This document shows, one piece after another, positions 24,304 through 33,834 of a stretch of 41,208 nucleotides of DNA (positions are counted from its first letter, which is position 1; every line of letters starts with the position of its first letter). Location: assembly GCA_016929495.1 (NCBI GenBank), contig JAFGIS010000295.1:1-41208 (forward strand), read 5' to 3'. This DNA is from Polyangiaceae bacterium (GTDB lineage: Bacteria; Myxococcota_A; Polyangia; Polyangiales; Polyangiaceae). The position numbers and the translations under genes were made by a program. The notes beneath the pieces were generated by a model. It ran no database searches, was not told where the DNA came from, and was given only the letters and a program-made list of their open reading frames with translations.

Positions 24304-26608
24304 GCTTGGGATTGGCCTGGCCTTGGGCCTTCCTCATGACGGCGCCGACCAACGCGCCGAGTAGGCTCTGATTGCCCGCGCGGTAGCGTGCAACGAGCGA
24401 GGACTGCTCGGCGATCACCGCGTCGATGATACGGCCGAGCTCCGCCCGGTCGCTGATCTGCCCGAGACCGCGCGCTCGGACGATCTGCTGCGGCGCTCCC
24501 TCGCCGGCCACCATGGCGCCGAGCACCGACTTGGCCAGCGTCGCAGAAAGCGTCTTCTGGTCGACTAGGCGCACGAGCTCGCCGATCGCGGAGCCCTGGA
24601 AGGGCAGCTCGGAGACCGAGCCGCGTAGCAACGCCCGCAGTTCGTGCACGATGAGCACCGAGGCCATCCGTGCATTCGGGTGCGTCTTGATGGCCTGTTC
24701 GAACAACGTCCGCAGGGCCGGGTCGTCGCCGAGCACCCTCGCCTCCTCTGCCCCGATGCCGTGATCGGCGCACAGCTGACGCGCAACGGATCCGATCTCC
24801 CGCTCGACCGCAGTACCCGATGCTTTCTCCTCCGGGCGCACCGCATCACGGCCACCACGCTCCGTTCCGGAAGTCACGGTTTCTGTGCTCGCGCCCGCCG
24901 AACGCGCCGCGATCTTCGCCCAGGTATCCTTGAGCGACACGATGCGGTTGAACACGGGACGACCCGGCATCGAATCCACGGCGTCCGCACAGAAGAAGCC
25001 CTGACGCTCGAACTGCAACCGGCTTCCCGGCTCGGCCTGGGCTGCGGCCGGCTCGACCTTGCCTCGAACGACCTTCAGACTGTCCGGATTGATGTCCTCT
25101 TTGAAGTCTGTGCCATCAGCGCCGGGCAGCTCGGACCGGAACAGGCGGTCATAGAGTCGAACCTCGACGTCCTGGGCATGTCGCGCGCTCACCCATTGGA
25201 TGGTGCCCTTGACCCGCCGCCCCTGAGGCTGCTGCCCGAGGCTATCCGGATCGTACGTGCAGACGAGCTCGGTCACCTCGCCGCTCGTCGGGTCCGCGAT
25301 GGCGCGCTCGCAGCGGATGACGTACGCGTGCCGCAGCCGCACTTGGCGCCCGGGCGCCAATCGGTAATAGCCAGGGGGCGGCTCGAGCTCGAAATCGTCT
25401 CGCTCGATGTACAGCTCCCGACAGAACGGAACCGGCCGAGAGCCCTGTCTCGCCACGTCCGGTGGGAAGTAGGGGACGTCCAGTACCTCTTCGCGCTCGG
25501 CCGGGAAATCCTCGATCGTAACCTTGAGCGGGGACAGAACGCACATCACCCGGGGAGCGGTCGCGTTGAGGTCCTCACGCACGCAGTGCTCGAGCAGCGC
25601 CATGTCCACGGTGCTGTTGTTCCGGGCCACTCCGATGCGCTCGGCGAACGCGCGGATCGCGCTCGGTGTGATGCCTCGACGCCGAAGGCCGGACAGGGTC
25701 GGCATGCGCGGGTCGTCCCAGCCTAAGACGTGATGCTCTTTGACGAGCTCGAGCAACCGACGTTTGCTCATCACCGTGTAAGTCAGGTTGAGCCGCGCGA
25801 ATTCGATCTGGCGAGGCTGGCTCGGCGCGCTCACGTTGTCGATGAACCAGTCGTACAGTTCCCGGTTGTTCTCGAACTCCAGGGTGCAGATCGAGTGCGT
25901 GATATGCTCCAGCGCGTCCGACAGGCAATGCGTGAAGTCGTACAGTGGATAGATGCACCAACGATTGCCGGTGCGGTAGTGCTCGCTGTAGCGGATGCGA
26001 TACATCAGCGGATCGCGCATCTTCATGTTCGCGGAGGCCATGTCGATCTTGGCCCGCAGCACGTGCGCTCCCTCCGGGAACTCTCCGGCCCGCATGCGCC
26101 GCAACAGGTCGAGGTTCTCGGCGACCGGGCGGTCCCGATAGGGGCTCGGCCGGCCGGGCTCGGTGATGGTGCCGCGATACTCTCGGATCTCCTCCTCGCT
26201 GAGACTGCAAACGTAGGCCTTGCCCGCCCGTATCAGCTCTTCGGCGAACTCGTAGAGCTGCTCGAAATAGTCGGAGGCGAAGAACATCTTCCCCGCCCAG
26301 TCGAAGCCGAGCCAGCGCACGTCACGCTGGATCGACTCGACGTACTCCATGCTCTCGCCCGTGGGATTGGTGTCGTCGAAGCGCAGGTGACAGGTGCCGT
26401 TGTTCTGTAGCGCTATCCCGAAGTTGAGACAGATGCTCTTGGCATGCCCGATGTGCAGATAGCCGTTCGGCTCAGGCGGAAACCGCGTGACGACTCGGCC
26501 CCCGTGCTTGTTGGTCTCGAGGTCGTGAGCCACGATGTCCCGAATGAAATCGGAGGGGGAAGACGTCTCCAGGTGGGGCTCGAACGACCGATCTTCTGGA
26601 CTCTGCAC
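24266..26608 (-). CDS. glnS: Glutaminyl-tRNA synthetase with C-terminal YqeY/GatB-like domain
   Basis: 780 residues, much longer than E. coli GlnRS (about 554). The class I signature [15 protein letters not shown] (HIGH at about 52-55) and VMSKRRL (about 279-285) are present, followed by the beta-barrel anticodon-binding part to about residue 580. A further domain of about 180 residues (from near 600) resembles the YqeY/GatB tail domain ([52 protein letters not shown]). Deinococcus GlnRS has such an extension that helps bind tRNA-Gln. The start is GTG at 26608 with a GAGGT site seven bases upstream; longer frames upstream have no support. This gene shows that the cell charges Gln directly rather than only through Glu-tRNA amidation. 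Confidence 0.95.
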   Translation of the reverse strand: MQSPEDRSFEPHLETSSPSDFIRDIVAHDLETNKHGGRVVTRFPPEPNGYLHIGHAKSICLNFGIALQNNGTCHLRFDDTNPTGESMEYVESIQRDVRWLGFDWAGKMFFASDYFEQLYEFAEELIRAGKAYVCSLSEEEIREYRGTITEPGRPSPYRDRPVAENLDLLRRMRAGEFPEGAHVLRAKIDMASANMKMRDPLMYRIRYSEHYRTGNRWCIYPLYDFTHCLSDALEHITHSICTLEFENNRELYDWFIDNVSAPSQPRQIEFARLNLTYTVMSKRRLLELVKEHHVLGWDDPRMPTLSGLRRRGITPSAIRAFAERIGVARNNSTVDMALLEHCVREDLNATAPRVMCVLSPLKVTIEDFPAEREEVLDVPYFPPDVARQGSRPVPFCRELYIERDDFELEPPPGYYRLAPGRQVRLRHAYVIRCERAIADPTSGEVTELVCTYDPDSLGQQPQGRRVKGTIQWVSARHAQDVEVRLYDRLFRSELPGADGTDFKEDINPDSLKVVRGKVEPAAAQAEPGSRLQFERQGFFCADAVDSMPGRPVFNRIVSLKDTWAKIAARSAGASTETVTSGTERGGRDAVRPEEKASGTAVEREIGSVARQLCADHGIGAEEARVLGDDPALRTLFEQAIKTHPNARMASVLIVHELRALLRGSVSELPFQGSAIGELVRLVDQKTLSATLAKSVLGAMVAGEGAPQQIVRARGLGQISDRAELGRIIDAVIAEQSSLVARYRAGNQSLLGALVGAVMRKAQGQANPKLTNELLLERLNR

Positions 26609-26759
26609 TGGGCTACCTCGGCGTCTGGGCGCGTCCGGCAGGCGGTGGCGCGCCGGTCGAATCGCTGCAAGAGGGCCCAAGCCTACCCGAAAGTGGATAA
26701 CTGGCGAGCGCCGGACGCGCCCGCCGCGAGGAGGGTCCGGCATCCCACGGCATCTCGCG

Positions 26760-27641
26760 TCAGGGACGCATTCTCATGCCCTGCCCGTGCGACGGTGGAT
26801 CGGCGGGCGGCAGGGCGGTGACGAGCTGCTCGATAGCAGGCATGGCTCGCACCAGCGCTCCCTCGGCTCGTAGCTCGGAAAACGGCCCGGGATATACCAC
26901 CAGAGCTCGGTAGATCCCGGCGAACGACCGGGCCATCCAGCCCAGCCCCGGCCCCGAAACCACCATCCGGTTGCCCACCTGCCCTTCCACGTCGGCGCGG
27001 CGCAGCTCTGCCATGGCGCGCGCGAGTAGCACGTGCCGACGCCAGGCTTCGATGCCCGCCCGGCGGCTCTGCGCGCTCAGCCTCTCGCAGTCATTGCGCA
27101 GCCGAAGCCCGAGCTGCCTGTCGGGCAGGCCCGAGAGTGCCTGGTCTGCCCAATCGGGCCCGCGCGTTACGAGCTCTGCAAAATCGATGCCGTGTTCTGC
27201 CAGCTGTGCTGCGATGGCCGCTGTCGTCACCGCGGTGTCCATGTCCTCGCGGCTGCGGTGCATCTCCGAACACCCCCAGATCTCCGGAGAACGGACGTCG
27301 ACGACCGCGGCTCCCGACGCAGCTGCCCTCGTGGCGAGTAGCTCCAGGGCCTCGTCCAGTCTGCGGCGGGCGGAGACTGGGCTTGCCGGATGCATCGTGG
27401 GACGCGCCTCCTCTAGCGTGCCAGAGAATGACTCGGCCAGGGACTCTAGCTTGGCTCGCTTGTCAGCGGGATCATGTGGTGGCTCTTCGAAGACGGCCAC
27501 GAGCCGCCAGCCCGCCGGAGCCGTGCACCAGACCAACCTGGGGTCACTCGGCTCCATCCCGCCCAGCTCGGCCCTGGCGTCCACGCTGCCAAGTTCGCGC
27601 TTGACGACATCGAGCAGGCGGATCACCGGCTGGTACGGCAT
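26760..27641 (-). CDS. Unrecognised conserved-looking protein
   Basis: 293 residues beginning [17 protein letters not shown]. It looks soluble, with an alpha/beta start including [19 protein letters not shown] and a long helical, Arg/Glu/Ala-rich middle and end. No signal peptide, membrane segment, metal motif or known domain is visible to me. The frame has coding-like structure and fills the space between glnS and the small membrane protein gene, which supports it as real. The start at 27641 is chosen because the residues before it are low-complexity Arg-rich sequence. Confidence 0.6.
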   Translation of the reverse strand: MPYQPVIRLLDVVKRELGSVDARAELGGMEPSDPRLVWCTAPAGWRLVAVFEEPPHDPADKRAKLESLAESFSGTLEEARPTMHPASPVSARRRLDEALELLATRAAASGAAVVDVRSPEIWGCSEMHRSREDMDTAVTTAAIAAQLAEHGIDFAELVTRGPDWADQALSGLPDRQLGLRLRNDCERLSAQSRRAGIEAWRRHVLLARAMAELRRADVEGQVGNRMVVSGPGLGWMARSFAGIYRALVVYPGPFSELRAEGALVRAMPAIEQLVTALPPADPPSHGQGMRMRP

Positions 27642-27804
27642 CCCCGCAACTGTAGTGGCGCTTCTCCCTCGAGACCACACACCCGCGGGCCGGCCTATTC
27701 GAACCATGACCGCACGGCCTCGCGCGCTTGCGCCTCGGCACACGGCCGTGGGCATGGCTGTGCTCGGACCAGGCGTCCTGGCTTCGGTGGCGGGCGTCTG
27801 TGGG

Positions 27805-27810
27805 TATACT
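27805..27810 (+). promoter_or_regulatory. -10-like box before the small membrane protein
   Basis: TATACT lies 10 bp before the ATG at 27821. A -35 element 17 bp upstream (CTTCGG) is poor. If active, the transcript would begin a few bases before or at the start codon. Confidence 0.35.
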
Positions 27811-27820
27811 CGACTGCGGC

Positions 27821-27991
27821 ATGACGCCGAATCAGATGGTCGCGCTGGTTGGTCTGTCCTTGGTAGCCGTCGTCGGGATCTGGATGGCCCTCACGCAGCG
27901 AACCCGGAATCGAAAACGGCAGAAAGGACCAAGACCTGCGCAGGCCGGCACGCCGCACGGCACCAAGCGGAACCGCGCGCGGCGGCGCTGA
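27821..27991 (+). CDS. Small single-span membrane protein with basic tail
   Basis: 56 residues. A hydrophobic segment covers about residues 7-25 (VALVGLSLVAVVGIWMALT), followed by a strongly basic, Pro/Lys/Arg/Gly-rich tail of about 30 residues. Its stop is three bases before the ATG of the next gene, which suggests co-transcription with the B12-type radical SAM gene. The basic side should stay in the cytoplasm and could bind RNA or acidic lipid headgroups. Function unknown; the case for a real gene rests on position, composition and the -10 box. Confidence 0.55.
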   Translation: MTPNQMVALVGLSLVAVVGIWMALTQRTRNRKRQKGPRPAQAGTPHGTKRNRARRR

Positions 27992-27994
27992 CGC

Positions 27995-29551
27995 ATGCGT
28001 GTCCTTCTGCTTCGTCCTGTTTCAGGGAACGAGCGCTTCGGCCTCGCCCCCTTCTTCCGAGTGGAGCCGCTCGGACTTGCGTACGTGGCGGCCGACCTGC
28101 TCACGCGGCGCCACGAAGTTCGACTGGGTGATCTGCGATTCCGTCCGCGCTGGGAGGACCATCTTCGCCATTTCGAGCCGCACCTCGTCGGCATAGGCTG
28201 CACGCACGCCGTCGATATTCCAAGCGTCCTAGACCTGGCCACTCGGATCAAGCGAGCTCGGCCTGCGACCCAAGTCGTGGTGGGCGGACACGCGGCTTCC
28301 GTGTTTCCCGATCCCTTCGTCGGCAGCGATGTCGATGCCGTCTGCTTGGGCGACGGCGAGTATCTCGCCGGCCAGATCGTGGACCAGCTCTGCGGCACGG
28401 TGCCCCCTCGGACAACGGGCGACATCTGGCTGCGCGGGCAGCCGCTCGACACCGCATCTCGTGTGAAACGTTCGGCGCAGCCGCCCGATGCTGCAACCCA
28501 TCCAGGCGAGCCGCCCACGACCAGTCTCGATGCCGTGCCCCTGCCGGCGCGACATTTGGCCGAACCGTTCCGCCGTCACTATATCTGCGTTCACAAGCAA
28601 CCGGTCTGGGCCGTGGAGACGGCTCGTGGCTGCCCCTACCGCTGCAACTTCTGCTCGACTTGGCGCCGCTACGACCAAACGCTCCGGGTGCGCGGCATTG
28701 ACGCAGTGTGTCGCGATCTCGCCAACGTCGGACCGAACGTGTTCATTGTCGACGATCTGTTCTGGTATCCGCGCGAACGCAGCCTCGAGCTCGCGCGCGA
28801 GCTGTCCCGCCGCGGCCTACGCAAGGACTGGATACTCGTCCAGAGTCGGCTCGACATCGCTGCTCACCACCCCGAGCTCCTGGAAGCCTGGCGTCCTCTG
28901 GCCCGTCAATTCGACGTCTTCTTCGGGTTCGAGGCCCCCAGCGACGCCCAGCTTGCTCGGTTGGACAAGGACTTCCGCGTCGATGAGCTCGAGGAGGGCC
29001 TTCGCGTCTCGCGCCGCTTCGACTACGGGATCACAGGCAACTTCATCGTGGATCCGGACTGGGGAGAAGACGAGTTCCGAGCCATGTGGCAAATGGTCGA
29101 CCGCCTGTCCCTCCATCGGCTCGGCTACACGGTATTGACTCCTATGCCCGGGACGGACCTGTTCCGTCGCTGGACCGAACGCATCCTCGACCGAGACTGG
29201 TCACACTACGACATGCACCACATGCTGTTCGAGCCGCGACTGGGGCGCCGCCGGTTCTTCGAGCTTTTCGTGCAAAGCTGGAAACGCAATGTGCTGGGTG
29301 TCGATCACTCTTGGGGCAAGTGGTGGCGTTGGCTCACAGAGCTCAGTCCATCGCAGGTCATCACGCTCGCAAGTGCGCTCGCGCGGACGCAGCGGCTGTT
29401 CAGGGTAGATGCGTATCTGGCCGAAGCCTTCCCTCTGCAGTTGCCCGCTGAACTCGGCGCGCCCCGCTCCGAGGCCTGGCGCCCACAGCGGACGGACCAA
29501 AGATGGGTCGAAATGCCGCCAGAGATGCGGCAGAATCACCCACGCCCCTAG
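27995..29551 (+). CDS. B12-binding-type radical SAM enzyme
   Basis: 518 residues. The N-terminal half (about 1-140) looks like a cobalamin-binding fold (GLAYVAADLLTRRHEVRLGDLRF, then VVVGGHAASVFPDPF and DAVCLGDGE), but the DxHxxG motif that places a His under cobalt is not visible, so base-off binding through the protein is doubtful. The radical SAM core has Cys213, Cys217 and Cys220 in RGCPYRCNFC and a downstream FIVDDLFW segment. The C-terminal part (about 400-518) is helical and Trp/Arg-rich. Related proteins methylate or cyclise lipids, cell-wall intermediates or antibiotics; the substrate here is not deducible. Confidence 0.85.
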   Translation: MRVLLLRPVSGNERFGLAPFFRVEPLGLAYVAADLLTRRHEVRLGDLRFRPRWEDHLRHFEPHLVGIGCTHAVDIPSVLDLATRIKRARPATQVVVGGHAASVFPDPFVGSDVDAVCLGDGEYLAGQIVDQLCGTVPPRTTGDIWLRGQPLDTASRVKRSAQPPDAATHPGEPPTTSLDAVPLPARHLAEPFRRHYICVHKQPVWAVETARGCPYRCNFCSTWRRYDQTLRVRGIDAVCRDLANVGPNVFIVDDLFWYPRERSLELARELSRRGLRKDWILVQSRLDIAAHHPELLEAWRPLARQFDVFFGFEAPSDAQLARLDKDFRVDELEEGLRVSRRFDYGITGNFIVDPDWGEDEFRAMWQMVDRLSLHRLGYTVLTPMPGTDLFRRWTERILDRDWSHYDMHHMLFEPRLGRRRFFELFVQSWKRNVLGVDHSWGKWWRWLTELSPSQVITLASALARTQRLFRVDAYLAEAFPLQLPAELGAPRSEAWRPQRTDQRWVEMPPEMRQNHPRP

Positions 29552-29815
29552 AAAGTTACGTGACTCCCAGAACCAGCCCCGGAGCCGACCCCTCGGGTCG
29601 GTCAGCGCCGCCGCGTGAGCCCCACGCGCCAAGCCGTGGCATGCTACCTGTCATGGTTTTCCTCCTGCGTACAGGAGAGCGAGCCGGTCTTGCGCCCAGC
29701 TGCGGCGACCCAGAACTGGCTGAGCATGGCCCTCGTGGGCGAGCCGGTGCTGCGGCAGATCTCAACTTGGCGAACCTGGCCAGGTGAGCCGTACGCGCCC
29801 CCTGTGTGGTCAACG

Positions 29816-32560
29816 ATGGAACAACAACCAGCTAACATCAGCGTGCGCACCGAGAACGCCGGCCTCGACCCCGCAGGGGTGGATCCCGATCAGCTTGGCG
29901 CCACCCGAGCTCGCGGCCAGGACCATGCGACATCTGCAGAGCAGCCCACGACCGACGGCCTGGTTTGGTTGGTCAACGTGGGCGGCGAGCAAACGGTCGA
30001 GATGTGCCATGCGGACATCGAGGATGCGTGGCGCGCCGGTCGTATCGACGCCTCTACGCTGGTCTGGCGCGAAACGATGGCGGACTGGACCCCCCTCGGG
30101 GCGGTGCCGCTGCTGAGCATGGGGCTTCCCGCGCAGCGGCAGTCGGCAGGTGACTCACGGACGGAGCCGTCCGACCCGCCCGCCTTGCGTCCCTCACCAC
30201 GTTCGGCAGACCCGCACTCGTCGGATTTCGCGGCTGCAAAGCGTCGGCGTCGGAACTCGATGTCCGGCGTACCGAGCTCGAAGTCGGCCCGGAAGCTCGC
30301 ATCCGCGACCCCGGCGCCCCACACGCCCAGCCCGACGCAGGACTCCGCAGCCCCTAGCTCGCCCAACGCGACGCCCAAGTCGCCGGAGCCAGCACCCGGC
30401 TCGCCCAGCGCCACACCCATCTCGGCAAACGCTTCGTTGACCCAGCTCACGATGCAAGCCATCGCGATGGTCGACCCGCACTCCGACGACGTGGGGCGAC
30501 CCAGCTCGCCGTGGGCACTCAAGTCAGCGCGCCCCGAGACGCCGGCGCAGTCCGCGCCCAGTACGACTGCCGCTCCTGCGATGGCAGCGCCCGACACAGC
30601 CACCCTCGGCGATGCCACCTTCGAGAAGGAGTTCGAGGAGCTGTGGGCCGGTGGATTGGACCCCAACCCCGCCGAGCGCGCAGCGCCCGGCGCCACGGTC
30701 GCCAGCGACCCCAACTTCGAGGCAGATTTCGCGGAGCTGTGGGCGCAGGGGCCGCAGCCCACCTCGCTAGCCACCGGCGACGAACAGCAAGCGGTCGCGG
30801 CGGGTAACCAAGCGGAGCACTCCCCGGCAGAGGGCGCGGCGGAGTCTCCGGTAGACGAGCAGGTCGTGCGAGCGGCAGCCCAGCCCGAAGCCCGACTCGA
30901 GCCCGCGGGACGGCTCGAACCGGCCGCGCCGGCACAGAGCGATGAATCGTCTCGAGTTCGAGGCGGCGATCAACCGGCGCCCATGTCCAGGCCTGCGGCC
31001 GTGGGTGCGCTTCGTGGGGAGCCCTCGCTGCGTGCTGCGGCGGCCGCCCATCGTCTGCACTCCGACGACCTGCAGAGCTCCGGGGAACGCGAAGCGCCAA
31101 TTCAGCCCAGCGAGCCCAAACCCAAGAGCGGGCCGAGCATCGAGTCTCTGCGCGACATGAGGCCAGTGCCGCCGCGTGAGCGGAGCCGGTTGACGCCTGT
31201 GCCGATGCCATCGCACCCCTCGAGCCCGGAGACGAGTGCCGGTTTGGGGCAGCCGGCGGCCCTGGAGAGTGGATCCGCTCGGACGCAGGCGGTGGCGGGA
31301 CCTGCTGCCGACGAGCACGCGCGTCCCGACATCCAGCCGAGCGGGCGCCCGCCGCCACCGAGGTCCCCGGCGGCACGGCTGGGGGCGGCTTTGGCCCACG
31401 ACGCTTCGTTGCCTGACAAGGGGGAGCCTCGCGGGTCTTCGCTTCCGTCACCGTCCAGACCGTCAGTGCCTTCCGACGCTCCGCTCTCGCCCAGCGCCCC
31501 TTCCCAAGCGCTCGGTTCTTCCCCATCGCATCCTTCTGGCCTGCGCCCCGCTGCGGCGGCAGCAGGTGACGCGCGCCCCATTGCGATCTTCGAGCGCCCT
31601 TCGGCGACCCTCGTGTTCGGTGGCCCGCAGCCGGCTGCATCGGTCAAGGCCGGCCCACCGCCGCTGCCAGCGTCCAGCTCGGCCGCCACAGCGAGCCCCG
31701 CGCCCGTCTCGGTGCCGCCGCCGCTGCCAGCGCCCAGCTCGGCCGCGACAGCGAGCCCCGCGCCCGTCTCGGTGCCGCCGCCGCTGCCAGCGCCCAGCTC
31801 GGTCACCACGTCCGGCCCCGCACCCGCCTTGGCGCCGCTGCCATCGGCCAGCACGCCCGGCGTGGCGCCATCGCCGCCGGTCTCGCCGGTGAGTTCCGGC
31901 TTCAGCGAGGCGGACTTCGTTGCCGCGCTCAAGGGTGGAAAGAGGTGGTCCGTACGTGCACTGGCGACCGGCGCCGGCGAGCCCTGGGCTTCGCTCAGAG
32001 GCACCAGCCGGCTGTCGCGCAGAGCGGTTATCGGGGCCGCCGCAGGGGCGGTGGTCATTCTGGCGCTCGTGCTGAGTCTCACGCAGAGCTCGAACGATCC
32101 GACCGAGTCTGCCTCTGCCCAGGAGCCGCCGGGTCCGGACGAAGCGAAGGCCCCGGCATCGCCGCATGCGCCGAGCGCCACAACCGTTGTCACGTCGGAG
32201 ACCGATCACGGCTCGAACGAGGCCGCGGCCCAGAGCGCCCTGTCGCGCGCCATGAAGAAAGCGCTCACCGGAGCCTCCAAGCGGCGGCGCGACACGGTCG
32301 CGACCGCAGACAGCAAACCCAGCAATGACCAGAACCTCCGTCGCGACCTCGACAAGACGCTCCAGGACTGGAGCTCGGGTACAGCGCTACCCAGAGACAA
32401 GGTGGCACCACCGAAGACGACGAAGGCCCCCAGGACTGTAGCACGCCGGCCGCAGAGCCGCCCCATACGCTCGAGCTCAAACATCCCTCCGCCCTCGTTC
32501 AGCAGCAGCGAGGGCGCACCCAAGAAGACCGCATGGGATCCCACGAACCCGGGATTCTAG
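29816..32560 (+). CDS. Large GYF_2 domain membrane protein with repeats
   Basis: 914 residues. A GYF_2 domain lies at about 49-105 (WLVNVGGEQTVEMCHADIEDAWRAGRIDASTLVWRETMADWTPLGAVPLL). A disordered Ala/Pro/Ser/Glu region of about 600 residues follows. It contains two copies of an FExxFxELWAxG motif (about residues 269-310) and three near-identical 20-residue Pro-rich repeats (DNA 31658-31837). One membrane segment is at about 738-757, followed by a Ser/Lys/Arg-rich tail ending in AWDPTNPGF. The start at 29816 is set by the first ATG before the GYF domain; the frame runs open upstream to 29615 without domain support. GYF-containing membrane proteins such as AgmX/GltJ act in myxobacterial gliding, but the zinc finger and TonB parts of those are absent here. 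Confidence 0.75.
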   Translation: MEQQPANISVRTENAGLDPAGVDPDQLGATRARGQDHATSAEQPTTDGLVWLVNVGGEQTVEMCHADIEDAWRAGRIDASTLVWRETMADWTPLGAVPLLSMGLPAQRQSAGDSRTEPSDPPALRPSPRSADPHSSDFAAAKRRRRNSMSGVPSSKSARKLASATPAPHTPSPTQDSAAPSSPNATPKSPEPAPGSPSATPISANASLTQLTMQAIAMVDPHSDDVGRPSSPWALKSARPETPAQSAPSTTAAPAMAAPDTATLGDATFEKEFEELWAGGLDPNPAERAAPGATVASDPNFEADFAELWAQGPQPTSLATGDEQQAVAAGNQAEHSPAEGAAESPVDEQVVRAAAQPEARLEPAGRLEPAAPAQSDESSRVRGGDQPAPMSRPAAVGALRGEPSLRAAAAAHRLHSDDLQSSGEREAPIQPSEPKPKSGPSIESLRDMRPVPPRERSRLTPVPMPSHPSSPETSAGLGQPAALESGSARTQAVAGPAADEHARPDIQPSGRPPPPRSPAARLGAALAHDASLPDKGEPRGSSLPSPSRPSVPSDAPLSPSAPSQALGSSPSHPSGLRPAAAAAGDARPIAIFERPSATLVFGGPQPAASVKAGPPPLPASSSAATASPAPVSVPPPLPAPSSAATASPAPVSVPPPLPAPSSVTTSGPAPALAPLPSASTPGVAPSPPVSPVSSGFSEADFVAALKGGKRWSVRALATGAGEPWASLRGTSRLSRRAVIGAAAGAVVILALVLSLTQSSNDPTESASAQEPPGPDEAKAPASPHAPSATTVVTSETDHGSNEAAAQSALSRAMKKALTGASKRRRDTVATADSKPSNDQNLRRDLDKTLQDWSSGTALPRDKVAPPKTTKAPRTVARRPQSRPIRSSSNIPPPSFSSSEGAPKKTAWDPTNPGF
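31658..31837 (+). repeat. 60-bp tandem repeat within the GYF_2 gene
   Basis: Three copies beginning near 31658, 31718 and 31778. Each encodes about 20 residues of the pattern PPLPAxSSxxTxxPAPxxxP. The first two copies are nearly identical in DNA, pointing to recent duplication; the third has drifted. Copy number may vary between strains. Confidence 0.8.
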
Positions 32561-32677
32561 CGGATGCGCCGGCACGAACGCCCGGCCACCGTTGATTCTA
32601 GCCCGCGCGCGAGCCCGAGCCGCGGCCACAGCCTCCTCGGCACGGGCACAAGCTGCTAACAAAGGGACCGAGGTCCC

Positions 32678-33202
32678 ATGGAAAGCAGCTCCCACGACAC
32701 CGTAGTGGACGCGAGAACCGATGCGCAGCACAAGCATACGATCGTGATACGCCGGAAGAGCTTGGTCATCGCGTTTCTCGTTTCTGTCGCGTGCATCGCG
32801 GTGGCCTATGGCGTCGGAAGGCTCCAAGGAGCCGTGCACATTTCCGACCTGGAGGCCAAGGCCGCCGAGGCCACCAAGCAAAGCGAGTCCAAAGCGCGCA
32901 CTCTCCAGACCGACCTGGCCGCGTCGCGGCAGAAGCTCTTGCAGCTGGAAGCCTCTCGGCAGCTCTACCTTTCGCTCGTGGCGCTCGACCAGCGCAACTT
33001 CGGCATTGCACAAGAGCACATCCAGAAGTCGAGCAAGTTCCTGGTTCGAAGCGGTCCACCCGCGGGCGGCGCGCTCGCCCAACTCGCGAAGGCGATGCTC
33101 GAAAGCAATCTCGTGGCGACCGAGAACATCTCCACGCAGCGCGACCAGGTTCTGCGCTGGGCCACCGCGCTCGTCGCGCTCGTGCCGCCGCCAGCGTCGT
33201 GA
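32678..33202 (+). CDS. Membrane protein with coiled coil
   Basis: 174 residues. A membrane segment at about 28-47 follows a polar N-terminus, then a coiled-coil region rich in Lys, Glu, Gln and Ala (about 53-95) and a helical C-terminal part (about 96-174). No known domain. A GAGGT site lies four bases before the ATG, inside a small palindrome (GGGACC/GGTCCC). Its stop overlaps the GTG of the next gene. It is 117 bp downstream of the large GYF_2 gene and may share its transcript. Confidence 0.72.
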   Translation: MESSSHDTVVDARTDAQHKHTIVIRRKSLVIAFLVSVACIAVAYGVGRLQGAVHISDLEAKAAEATKQSESKARTLQTDLAASRQKLLQLEASRQLYLSLVALDQRNFGIAQEHIQKSSKFLVRSGPPAGGALAQLAKAMLESNLVATENISTQRDQVLRWATALVALVPPPAS

Positions 33203-33753
33203 GGCTCGGATCCGATCGCCACTCTTCCGTCCGGCGTTGGACGCCGCTGGTCGCGATCGCCGCCCTCGCCGGATCCGTCATGGGAGCCAGCGCGTGTTCC
33301 AGGAGCGGGTATCAGGGCGCGGTGACGCTCCGCGCCAGCGGCGTCAGCGTGACACGGATCACCGACTCGAGGCGCGTCGCGGGGGCGAAGCGCCGAGCTC
33401 GCGTCGGCGATTGGGTCATGGCGTCGAAGCGCGTCTCCGTCGTCGTCGGTGGCATCGCGGGCAAGTCGGAACAGGACTCTCGGTCAGGTGCGATCGTCGA
33501 CCTATCCACGGGCACGCCGCCGCGGCACCCGTTGCGGCAGATCCGCACGGCCGTGCAGATCGAAGGGGCACCGGTTACGCTCCGCACGATCAGCATACGA
33601 GCCACTCGAGCATCTCCAATGCCGAAGCTGCGGGTCTCCCAGGCGGCCTCGGGGCACACCCTGTCCGTCGACACGGATCTCTGGCTCGATCCGGCCGGAC
33701 CCATCGTGGAGGCAGACCCACGCACGGCGGGAAGCGGCCCATCCGGCCCGTAG
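33199..33753 (+). CDS. Putative lipoprotein
   Basis: 184 residues. The GTG at 33199 overlaps the stop of the coiled-coil protein (GTGA), and a hydrophobic signal (about 16-31) ends in ASAC with a candidate lipid Cys at about 33. The mature part looks beta-rich (GAVTLRASGVSVTRITDSRRVAG, IRTAVQIEGAPVTLRTISIRATR) with no family I can name. Coupling to the preceding membrane protein suggests an envelope complex of two. Confidence 0.62.
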   Translation: MRLGSDRHSSVRRWTPLVAIAALAGSVMGASACSRSGYQGAVTLRASGVSVTRITDSRRVAGAKRRARVGDWVMASKRVSVVVGGIAGKSEQDSRSGAIVDLSTGTPPRHPLRQIRTAVQIEGAPVTLRTISIRATRASPMPKLRVSQAASGHTLSVDTDLWLDPAGPIVEADPRTAGSGPSGP

Positions 33754-33834
33754 ACTTGAAAGGGATCGCCACGAGGTCCCAGCTGCCCGCCGCGCGTGCC
33801 TTCCGTCCGAAAGCCGCTATATTGCGCGCGCCCG

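Noticed and set aside
29615..29815. Extended N-terminus of the large GYF_2 gene
   Set aside because: The extra 67 residues have no domain and the frame opens at a GTG-type codon without a ribosome binding site; the ATG at 29816 is closer to the GYF domain.
32661..32677. Hairpin GGGACC/GGTCCC covering the ribosome binding site as a switch
   Set aside because: Six pairs around a two-base loop are too tight to form fully, and no ligand-type structure surrounds it.
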